NCBI GenBank assembly: GCA_934454585.1
Contig: CAKSFP010000030.1
Coordinates: 1-31,155, forward strand
DNA: 31,155 nucleotides
Reading direction: 5' to 3'
DNA from: an uncultured Clostridia bacterium
GTDB taxonomy: Bacteria > Bacillota > Clostridia > UMGS1810
In this document: positions 16,001 through 22,407 of the stretch, one piece after another
Layout: each line of letters starts with the position of its first letter
How positions within the stretch are numbered: position 1 is the stretch's first letter
Notes under the pieces: generated by a model
What the model was told of the DNA's origin: nothing
The model's input: only the letters and a program-made list of their open reading frames with translations
Databases searched by the model: none
Made by a program: the position numbers and the translations under genes

Positions 16001-19000
16001 GTTTACCAGACTTGATGCGATAAACACCCTCATAGGGGATTTCAACGCCAAGGTCAGTTTGGAGGGAATGTCACTTACGGGCGAAATGAAGCTCAAATTC
16101 ACCGATAAGCTGCTCGATATGAATGCCGGCATAGCCGCACGGTGGATAGAACCGTGGGAGCTGAATCTTTACGGCAATGTCAGTATCATAGACGGTCTTA
16201 TCAAGGGCGGCATTACGATAAACATTGCAGATAATTATTTCTACGGATATATTTATGCGTCAATCTGCATCCCGAACAGCATTCCGCTGCTCGGCGGCAA
16301 GGAACTTGCCGGGGTCGAGGCGGCGGTGTCCAATCAGTTTATCGGAGCAAACATTAAGATTATCGGCATAAAATTCGGTGTTATCTACTACTGGGGAGAC
16401 AAGGTTTCATTCGGAAAGAACATCGATCTGAGCGCACCGGCAAAGGGCGAAGGTGCATTGGCCAGTCTTTCGTCAAGCGAGGATTTGATAGGCTTCTACG
16501 GAACGAATGTCCATGCGATTGCGGTGTCACCCGTGCCCATGCTCATGGCGAACGGCAGCGAGGTCACAATCAAGGTTGACAATGCCGCAGGTCAGGACGC
16601 ACTGCTCATAGAAGTGCCTTACAGCGGCGGTATACCGAATACGGGAAACATCAAGTTGTCACACAGTGCGACAGCCGGTGGTGCGGCAGACTTCACTGTT
16701 GATATGATTGCCGACGACGGAAACGGAAACGGAAACATGGCCGTGCAGAGCAGAAGTGACGGAGATTACATCTACATCACCGTGACGGACGCGGCTAAGA
16801 TTAAAAACGGTTACTGGACGGTAAGCAGCACATCGCCGGATATCAGACTCGGCACTCCGTCCATGAACGGAGTCGACGATATTGACGAGATAGAGAGCTG
16901 CACATTTACTCACGCATCGGAACAGGATTCCGATCTGAATGTTGCATGGAACATAAGCGGCAGCGGCGAGGAGAGCGGCACGATAGATGTTTATCTTACA
17001 GACGACCCAAAGGTTCTCCAAAAGATAAAAACATCAACAAACAACGGCGATAGCCTGGGCATAAACATTCTTCACAAGGATAATGTTCAGCTCAAGAGCG
17101 GCAATGAGAATATCACTTTGCCGAATACATTTGAGAGCGGAACATACTATGTAGTCACCACGGTTTCATCGCAGACCGGCATAAGCCTTGCGATAGCCGG
17201 CGGCGACAACCCGACGCCGCTCAGGTATGTCAACCCGAAACTGCCGAAAGCGGTTGAGGGAGTGCACATTGCATACGGCGGCAACGGCAAAATATTTGTT
17301 AAACCGACCGACCCGGCAGACGCGGACTACACGCATTATCTTGCGCAGATAACAGATGAGAACGGCAATGCGGTAGACGGCGCACTCGGTCAGTTTGAAA
17401 AAGGTTCAAGCTTTATAATGTCAAGCGAGTCCGGGCTCATTCCGGGCAATAAGTATAAGGTGGAGATCAAAACCCTGCGTGAGGAGTACGGAACTCTCGG
17501 CGAGGAATACAAAAAACTGTATTATTACGGTTCGGGTAAGGTTGTTTCAAACGAACTTACTCTGCCCGAGACGCAGTTGCCGAAACTATTGTCAATTACG
17601 GCAAACTTCAACCCCGACAGTGAGTATATAACCAATCGGGATTTGTCGGTTGAATACACATTTGATACTCCGGTGTTTATGGAACTTTCCATAAACGGAC
17701 TCAAGGCGTACGACGGAGGCAAGACCCCGAAAGAGGTTCATCGCTTTGCACTCGATGACCTGGAGGACGGCGATTTTGTGATAGATTTCACGGCGTACAC
17801 TCCCGTCAAGGATCACATCACAGGCAAAGATGTTCCGTTCCCCGGAAGGGAGAACGAGGACGCAAGGCTGGCTTTCACCCTTGATACTTCGGCACCTGTG
17901 CTTTCGCTCACACAGACGAGCGCGCAGAGCACAGAACCGGGGCAGATGGCGATATTCGGTACAAACACCGTGTTTGCGGATGAGAGCGGTGCTTATGTGA
18001 TTAACGGTGTGACAGAGCCGAGCGCAATCCTCACGGCAGACGGTGCGGCAGATGGCATTGTTCGCGGTGCAAACGGCACTTTCACCTATGGCGGAAGCCT
18101 TGCAAGCGGGGAACTTGCGAAATCGCACACAATAGAGGCGGCAGATTCGGCAGGCAACAAATCGTACCTGACCGTTACTGCGGTTCGCTCGGGTTCGTAT
18201 TCGTTCAAGTCGCTTGAGCTGTTGAAAGACGGCGCACCGATTCCGCTGACGGACGGCGAAAAGAGAATTGAGCTGAGCAGCGGCGGCACGGCGACACTCT
18301 CAGCAAGGCTGACAACGGACGGCGGCGAGGCGTTCACGGTGGGCGGCGATACGCTTATATGGAGCGTGCTCGGCGACAAAGGCAGAATAACTCTCTCGGA
18401 CGGCAGCATAAAAGCCGTTACACCCGGCGAGACAGCTGTTGCGGCGCTGTTCGGAACGGGCAGAATTGTTGACGAAAACGGCAAAACTCTAAGCAGCGGA
18501 CTTGACGATTATGCTGTAATTACAGTCAGCGGCACTATTCCCGATCCCGGCCCGACACCTACTCCGACACCGGGCGGCTCAGGCGGAAGCACGGGGGGTA
18601 ATCGCGGCGCAGATACCGTCGTTACCGACAGCGAACTGCCGTTTATAGATGTTTCCAAGGACGACTGGTTCTATGACAGCGTAAAACTTATGTACAACAA
18701 GAAATATATGCTTGGTACATCCGACATCCTGTTCGAACCCGAATCACCGCTCACCAGAGCGATGTTCGTGACGATTTTGCACAGGGCAGACGGAGACCAG
18801 AGAGCGTTTGCAAATAACTTTGCGGATGTGGTAAGCGGCAGCTGGTACGACAGGGCTGTGTCATGGGCGAGTGCAAACGGCATTGTGCTCGGTGTGAGCG
18901 ATACGGAGTTTGCTCCGGATGAGCTCATCACCAGAGAGCAGATGGCGGCGATACTTGCCAGATATGCGGCTTATAAGGGAACAGATGTTTCTGTCGGTGC

Positions 19001-19181
19001 GTCACTTGACGGATATTCCGACAAACATCTGATATCGGAATATGCGGTTGCACCCATGGCTTGGTGCGTTGCAGGCGGCATAATAACGGGAACGAGCGCA
19101 ACGACCGTTTCTCCGGCTGATAATGCCACCAGAGCACAGGCGGCGGCTGTTACGGAAAGATTTATAAATAAAGTTAAATAA
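13020..19181 (+). CDS. Giant S-layer-homology surface protein (2053 aa)
   Basis: A cell-wall-anchored giant protein. A signal peptide covers about residues 1-28 (NLFKKLFSGVLAAVMLV... LAEN). Residues about 30-300 form an unassigned beta-rich domain rich in Trp/Tyr. A long beta-rich region at about 720-1145 has alternating hydrophobic strands, interrupted by two 24-residue repeats sharing DQEDIS...MN.LFDE (starting near 789 and 813). Further Ig-like stretches follow. A Pro/Thr/Gly linker (PTPTPGGSGG, about 1840-1865) leads to three SLH domains at about 1870-1920, 1928-1985 and 1996-2050. SLH domains bind pyruvylated secondary wall polymer. I chose the ATG at 13020: the G-run ending at 13013 leaves six bases before it but none before the ATG at 13014. 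It lies 18 bases after the Ig-repeat gene. A terminator follows. Confidence 0.88.
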   Translation: MNLFKKLFSGVLAAVMLVTSVPMVTLAENKDFYKIDNGYMRFSFNASTGGFAIETAEGNPRKSLDNNMPLLYAEDSARSNGTSFLTVRIDGKDYVFGQDYGFFGISSALGDIVQSAEGATHLISIPWTIKGVTVTLKVALAEDANTDITGNAGISAEVTNNSGAAKDVSVRLLLDTALGSETDAPYLVADTEIRPTVTEREFSDSASAEDDKVPQQIRGVDSLSDPSRMLYILTKGWNGGKEPNRVVLGHWANLANTRYNYTADNYCDFTNYSNDWRTPDSAAALYWENNRLNSGESFRAEALYGVGDFSSDDKSTVDLSINTGRVELSDDKSGYKNNGEVEITVNIDNTGDNSVNLSTAYLTVNVDGEQFRLGNDTIAIPSIGKEIYTQKFTLTALPQQQITGAEIYVSLTANAVGADSVETIETAARRTIILPSVGGAPDVQLNKVNPAIVWTDGEKAVTISGKLKPLSALNANQGWRMVLRHESGKHEVDISKNNVAFLDDKYENMSFTTREKLTVGFYTIEFEFTDDILRSEFGDKLICAEKLQVSADEKYGLKSYGLMALVRSSSKGKNSTYDWFTFGNEGEYLKFFKGEISKTGEIKKTDVKNNFASDEDSITEHEIVLTVRAPLREMKRGEGESAERYWQADPADGDIVINNMLAYVGTKPLEISEKNGRFTASADGLIKVVNSINVWRNKWSFSVNDGITYSLDSDRAEDNEMQVVPIVLSLDGAATMIQSIGGFLVDLKFGELSSDWNDGNMTYGIGFGGSLSLPIKSKEKKDKPDLTADQEDISDAMNSLFDEDAASSSLTNDQEDISLEMNNLFDETPRPAKNGDKLTKDTKLSEGQLSLEVNNVLFGEEKNDKGEVTDTGYIGIDAEASLALPKDLLGSLVSNAPGIYASVKINTIQNVYEINAGLNIKVIECEGVLAFKEVKVKNKDTIVPDKIEFYIRDGLKIPLAPPVLFMTGLGGGINELADTIGGEFDRLPPITILLFTRLDAINTLIGDFNAKVSLEGMSLTGEMKLKFTDKLLDMNAGIAARWIEPWELNLYGNVSIIDGLIKGGITINIADNYFYGYIYASICIPNSIPLLGGKELAGVEAAVSNQFIGANIKIIGIKFGVIYYWGDKVSFGKNIDLSAPAKGEGALASLSSSEDLIGFYGTNVHAIAVSPVPMLMANGSEVTIKVDNAAGQDALLIEVPYSGGIPNTGNIKLSHSATAGGAADFTVDMIADDGNGNGNMAVQSRSDGDYIYITVTDAAKIKNGYWTVSSTSPDIRLGTPSMNGVDDIDEIESCTFTHASEQDSDLNVAWNISGSGEESGTIDVYLTDDPKVLQKIKTSTNNGDSLGINILHKDNVQLKSGNENITLPNTFESGTYYVVTTVSSQTGISLAIAGGDNPTPLRYVNPKLPKAVEGVHIAYGGNGKIFVKPTDPADADYTHYLAQITDENGNAVDGALGQFEKGSSFIMSSESGLIPGNKYKVEIKTLREEYGTLGEEYKKLYYYGSGKVVSNELTLPETQLPKLLSITANFNPDSEYITNRDLSVEYTFDTPVFMELSINGLKAYDGGKTPKEVHRFALDDLEDGDFVIDFTAYTPVKDHITGKDVPFPGRENEDARLAFTLDTSAPVLSLTQTSAQSTEPGQMAIFGTNTVFADESGAYVINGVTEPSAILTADGAADGIVRGANGTFTYGGSLASGELAKSHTIEAADSAGNKSYLTVTAVRSGSYSFKSLELLKDGAPIPLTDGEKRIELSSGGTATLSARLTTDGGEAFTVGGDTLIWSVLGDKGRITLSDGSIKAVTPGETAVAALFGTGRIVDENGKTLSSGLDDYAVITVSGTIPDPGPTPTPTPGGSGGSTGGNRGADTVVTDSELPFIDVSKDDWFYDSVKLMYNKKYMLGTSDILFEPESPLTRAMFVTILHRADGDQRAFANNFADVVSGSWYDRAVSWASANGIVLGVSDTEFAPDELITREQMAAILARYAAYKGTDVSVGASLDGYSDKHLISEYAVAPMAWCVAGGIITGTSATTVSPADNATRAQAAAVTERFINKVK

Positions 19182-19182
19182 G

Positions 19183-19230
19183 AAATAAATCACACCCCAT
19201 GGGCACTTGCTCATGGGGTGTGATTTATTT
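19183..19230. terminator. Bidirectional terminator between convergent genes
   Basis: AAATAAATCACACCCCATG (19183-19201) and its exact complement (19212-19230) form a 19-bp stem with a ten-base loop. The right arm ends in T-rich sequence on the + strand and the left arm gives the same on the - strand, so it can stop both the surface operon and the convergent regulator gene. The stop codon of the regulator lies inside the stem. Confidence 0.85.
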
Positions 19231-20514
19231 CAGAATATATTTTTTTCTCTTGCCTTTACCGACGGCAGATATCAGACCAAGCTGCTGCATTTGCTTTACC
19301 ACGGTGTATGTTTGGGTCTTTTTCAGGTTGAGCAGGTTGCTGATTTCTGTGTCGGTTATCGCGCCGTTTTTCGATATGAATCCGAGCACGGTTTTCATCC
19401 TTTCGCTAATCTCCGGTTTATGTTTCGCGGCACTTTGATTTTCGTTTATGTTTGGCAGAACTATTTTGAAGGTGTTCGCGGTTACTTCTATGCGCGGCTG
19501 TGCGGCACAGTTTTCGTAAAGTTTGTATATCCTGCGTATCCCCGTGCCGTAGCTTTCAATCAGGTGAAGCCTATGGAACACCTCGGCAAGCTTTGGGTTG
19601 CGCGGCTGCGATATGCCCGAGCGGATATCTTCTGCTGACAAACCGGGCACAAGACCGCCTATTGATATAAATTCGGTTTCTGTGTTGTTCACATTTATTA
19701 TTATGCTGCCGCTGAAACTGTAGTCACGGTGGACTATGGCGTTAAGCAACGCCTCTCGCACTGCCTCCTCGGGGTAGTCACGGCTTTCTATTCTCTCCAG
19801 ACCTTCAAATGTTGCTGCGGTTTTGTTGCAGAGCATGAGATAATTAAAGGCGTCTTCAAGCTGGCTGAATACCGAACCGCCAAATTCTTTGTTATCTCTG
19901 AATTCAGTGTTGGACGAGTCGGCAAAAACTGCAATTTTTATAGTGTGTGAGCAGTTGTCCGACAGAATTAATCCGAGATTGGTGAAAAGACCGTCTGTAC
20001 CTTTGATCCCCAATGCGCTGTATTTCGTTTCGTTAAATTCTGTGTTATATCGTGCAAAGGCTCTTCTTGCCGATTCAAATGTCAATTGCTGATTGAGGGA
20101 ACGCATCTCTTCGAACACATCTCCGTCGCTCTCTTTAATCATTTTTCTGATTTGTTCCGAGGATGCGGGTGCGCTCGATGTGCCTTGTCTGACATATACG
20201 CCGCTCGGTTTCAGACCTTTGCTCCTGAGGTAGTAGGGTTTGTTTGTTCCCTCGCTCACGGTTATGCGCACGACCTTTTTATTGTCTATCGAGAAACGCA
20301 CAAACATGGTTACATCGGGCATTATTGCATCTCTGATACCATTTGTTATTCGAGTGTATTCTTTGTCGGGGTTATCCAGACCCACGGCATTGCCGTTGTC
20401 ATCTATTCCGACATACACCGTGCCGCCGTCCGTGTTGGCAAATGCTATTATTTCTTTGTATATTTCTTCCGTAAATTCGGATTTGAACTCGATATTTTCT
20501 GTTTCAAAAATCAT
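19225..20514 (-). CDS. AlbA_2-ATPase-winged-helix transcriptional regulator
   Basis: A 429-residue protein of the family often annotated 'putative DNA-binding domain / RecG-like'. Residues about 5-110 are the AlbA_2 (Schlafen AlbA) fold with ENIEFKSEF and EIIAFANTDGGTVYVGIDD. Residues about 240-335 match a GHKL-type ATP-binding domain (HATPase_c_4 group) with EALLNAIVHRDYSF as the N-box region and ESYGTGIRRI as a glycine loop. Residues about 370-429 form a winged helix (GAITDTEISNLLNLKKTQTY). Roles proven for relatives are few; transcription control or nucleic-acid stress functions are suggested. The ATG at 20514 has GAAGG eight bases upstream and was preferred to a GTG at 20523. A near-consensus promoter and inverted repeats lie just upstream, consistent with autoregulation (inference). 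It is convergent with the surface operon. Confidence 0.85.
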   Translation of the reverse strand: MIFETENIEFKSEFTEEIYKEIIAFANTDGGTVYVGIDDNGNAVGLDNPDKEYTRITNGIRDAIMPDVTMFVRFSIDNKKVVRITVSEGTNKPYYLRSKGLKPSGVYVRQGTSSAPASSEQIRKMIKESDGDVFEEMRSLNQQLTFESARRAFARYNTEFNETKYSALGIKGTDGLFTNLGLILSDNCSHTIKIAVFADSSNTEFRDNKEFGGSVFSQLEDAFNYLMLCNKTAATFEGLERIESRDYPEEAVREALLNAIVHRDYSFSGSIIINVNNTETEFISIGGLVPGLSAEDIRSGISQPRNPKLAEVFHRLHLIESYGTGIRRIYKLYENCAAQPRIEVTANTFKIVLPNINENQSAAKHKPEISERMKTVLGFISKNGAITDTEISNLLNLKKTQTYTVVKQMQQLGLISAVGKGKRKKYILK

Positions 20515-20549
20515 GCGAAACACCTTCTTTCATGATATATTATACTCTT

Positions 20550-20577
20550 ATTATAATATAAAAATTCACTTTGTCAA
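20550..20577 (-). promoter_or_regulatory. Promoter of the AlbA_2 regulator gene
   Basis: On the - strand TTGACA (20577-20572) and TATAAT (20555-20550) are both exact consensus, spaced by 16 bases. Predicted transcription starts near 20543, about 30 bases before the ATG. Confidence 0.85.
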
Positions 20578-20580
20578 TAT

Positions 20581-20651
20581 AAATTCGGAAAATTCGGCGA
20601 ATTTTCCGAATTTCATCCGAATTTTCCGAAAAAACCGAATTTTCGGATTCG
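20581..20651. repeat. CGAATTTTC inverted repeats beside the regulator promoter
   Basis: A perfect 16-bp inverted repeat (20581-20596 and 20598-20613, one G between) consists of two copies of AATTCGGAA or its complement. Two further variants follow: CCGAATTTTCCG at 20617-20628 and CCGAATTTTCGG at 20635-20646. The cluster starts four bases upstream of the -35 box on the regulator's side. It is therefore a candidate binding site for a dimeric or multimeric regulator, possibly the AlbA_2 protein itself (inference). Confidence 0.6.
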
Positions 20652-20658
20652 TATGCGT

Positions 20659-20702
20659 AAAAAATGCAGTCCGTAAGAGTGAAAAAACGGACTGCATTTT
20701 TT
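20659..20702 (-). terminator. Terminator of the stalk-DUF3298-chagasin gene
   Basis: Arms at 20659-20674 and 20687-20702 are perfect 16-base complements with core TGCAGTCCGT and a 12-base loop. On the - strand the stem ends in six T residues directly after the stop codon. Confidence 0.88.
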
Positions 20703-22117
20703 TATTCTTCGGTTTTGTCAAGAACCGTTATTTTGTTATCCTTTGTGACAAGCAGTTTATATGTCACGGTCTTGTCGTTTTCGGACGGCTCAAAGCTGCG
20801 CGAATATACGCACTCAACCGTCAGGTTTCCGGGAGCATTCGGTGTCACGGTGAACCTGTATTTTCCGCCTGCGCCGACTATGTTCTCATCAACCTTGTCC
20901 TCAATGTATTCATCGGTTATCTCAACCTTAGTCGGGTCTGCCTCTTTCACTTCCCAGGCATAGCCTGTTGTGGGGTTGCCGTCAAGCTCAAATTCCAGCT
21001 TGTCGAGGTTTGCCTCGGACAGGTCAATAGCAATGTCGCCCTCGGATGCGTTATACGGCACTTCAACCGCCGGCATTCCGTATACATACGGCGCTATCTG
21101 ATACTGATTGAAATAGAACAGAATGCTGTCGTCGTGGATTTCCCAGTTTACATTCGGTGCTTCTTTTTCGAGGTCTGCCGTCATGTCATCTGTAATCTCT
21201 ACCTCATTATCCTTGTACCACTGATTAAACGCTTCGATAATTCCGTTGTCTATATCTTTCTGTTCCTGACCGAGGGCGTCAGTAAGGGCAAGTTCTTTGC
21301 AGTCTGCCATCTGATAGTTTTTGCTGTCACAGGTGGTTGTCGGGTGAGCACCGTTGAAGTTGCGGTAGTCAAACATCGTTATCGACAGCAGATTTTTGCG
21401 GTTGGTGTTCACCTCGAACGACAGGCAGAAATTCATCGGTCTGTAAGTCTCTGCACCCATTTCTTTAATCAGGTCTTTTGCGTCAGCGGCATATTCCTTT
21501 TCAGTCTCAGCCATGTAGTTTTGGGCACGGGTTTTATATTCCTCGTTGATTTTTGCTATAAAATCCTTGTTAAGGTCATTCCCGCCGCCGATTATCGGGT
21601 AAGCGCAGCTGATGGTCATCAGATTTGTGCCGTCGTCCGCAGTTACCGTCTTGTCAATGTTACCTGATGTCACGGGATATTGCCCTTCGTCCTTGTATAT
21701 TGCAACGGTGTTTGTATCTTCCAGCCAGTCTACTCGGCAGTCAAGGCTCTCGGACACGGCGCGCAGAGGTATGAGGGTGCGGTCGTTTACAACCTTGGGC
21801 GCTACATCGAGAGTTATCTCCTCGCCGCCCGCAAACATGGTCTTTTCGCCGATTGTGAGTGATATGTACTTGGATCCCCTCTCTGCGGTGACAACCTGTT
21901 CGCCGTCATATTCGGAATACGACACCGCACAGTCGAGTTTTTCAAAGATTGTGCGGAACGGCACCAGGGTTCTGTCGTTCTCGATAATCGGGTTGACATC
22001 AAAGCTGAGTGTCTCGCCGTTGAGGTTCACGGTGATTTTTTCGTCCTGAGCGCTCACCGCCGATGCGCCGGAGAGGACAAGCGCCGCTCCGAGGATTGCA
22101 CACATTGTTTTCTTCAT
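20702..22117 (-). CDS. Secreted stalk-domain + DUF3298 + chagasin-like protein
   Basis: A 471-residue secreted protein with three parts. After a signal peptide (residues 1-24, cut near VSAQDE), residues about 26-130 form a copper-amine-oxidase N-terminal ('stalk') domain with the repeated signature NDRTLVPFR and NDRTLIPLR. Residues about 145-345 resemble DUF4163/DUF3298, the extracellular domain of the lysozyme-sensing anti-sigma factor RsiV, with the hallmark FNGAHPTTT near 255. Residues about 360-471 match chagasin (I42) cysteine-peptidase inhibitors: NPTTGYAW at 381-388, GAGGKYRF near 412 and a RSFEP loop near 440 in place of the usual RPW. The ATG at 22117 has AAGGAGG nine bases upstream. 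It stands alone between its promoter and terminator. There is no membrane anchor after the signal peptide, so it cannot be a transmembrane anti-sigma factor. An inhibitor or sensor role is inferred. Confidence 0.8.
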   Translation of the reverse strand: MKKTMCAILGAALVLSGASAVSAQDEKITVNLNGETLSFDVNPIIENDRTLVPFRTIFEKLDCAVSYSEYDGEQVVTAERGSKYISLTIGEKTMFAGGEEITLDVAPKVVNDRTLIPLRAVSESLDCRVDWLEDTNTVAIYKDEGQYPVTSGNIDKTVTADDGTNLMTISCAYPIIGGGNDLNKDFIAKINEEYKTRAQNYMAETEKEYAADAKDLIKEMGAETYRPMNFCLSFEVNTNRKNLLSITMFDYRNFNGAHPTTTCDSKNYQMADCKELALTDALGQEQKDIDNGIIEAFNQWYKDNEVEITDDMTADLEKEAPNVNWEIHDDSILFYFNQYQIAPYVYGMPAVEVPYNASEGDIAIDLSEANLDKLEFELDGNPTTGYAWEVKEADPTKVEITDEYIEDKVDENIVGAGGKYRFTVTPNAPGNLTVECVYSRSFEPSENDKTVTYKLLVTKDNKITVLDKTEE

Positions 22118-22221
22118 TTTTTGGTCCTCCTTATGATTTTTCGGGTTTGCGCTTATTGCGAATCCCCCGAAATATATTTCCGTCTGGGCAAGCAAGATTC
22201 GAACACGCATTGCCTACTTTC

Positions 22222-22250
22222 AGTATACCTTGCGCAGTGCGTTAAGTCAA
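22222..22250 (-). promoter_or_regulatory. Promoter of the stalk-DUF3298-chagasin gene
   Basis: On the - strand TTGACT (22250-22245) and TATACT (22227-22222) are spaced by 17 bases. One base after the -10 box comes AAAGTAGGCA (22220-22211), also found at the same offset in the promoter at 25313-25341. The leader is about 95 bases long. Confidence 0.8.
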
Positions 22251-22363
22251 CAACAAAATCATTAAATATTTATTAAAAATTTTTTGCGCTTTTTCCGGGG
22301 GGAAAATAAGCATGGTGAATGGTTAATGATAGAATGCCCGGCAGAATTATTCGCAACTTAAAA

Positions 22364-22398
22364 CCCGGCAGAACGGTCAATCAGCCGCTCTGCCGGGG
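22364..22398 (-). terminator. Terminator of the LamG-SGNH gene
   Basis: CCCGGCAGAACGG (22364-22376) pairs with CCGCTCTGCCGGG (22385-22397) with one imperfect pair. On the - strand the stem is followed by TTTT. It lies ten bases after the stop codon at 22408. A second copy of CCCGGCAGAA occurs at 22337-22346. Confidence 0.75.
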
Positions 22399-22407
22399 AA
22401 AACTTTT

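Noticed and set aside
20240..21667. 475-codon open frame on the + strand antisense to the regulator and the chagasin-like gene
   Set aside because: It overlaps two well-supported genes, their promoters and a terminator, has no ribosome binding site, and its composition (Cys/Phe/Val/Arg-rich) is typical of antisense translation.
20702..22117. Annotation as a true RsiV anti-sigma factor
   Set aside because: There is no cytoplasmic anti-sigma region, no transmembrane helix after the signal peptide, and no sigma factor gene beside it.
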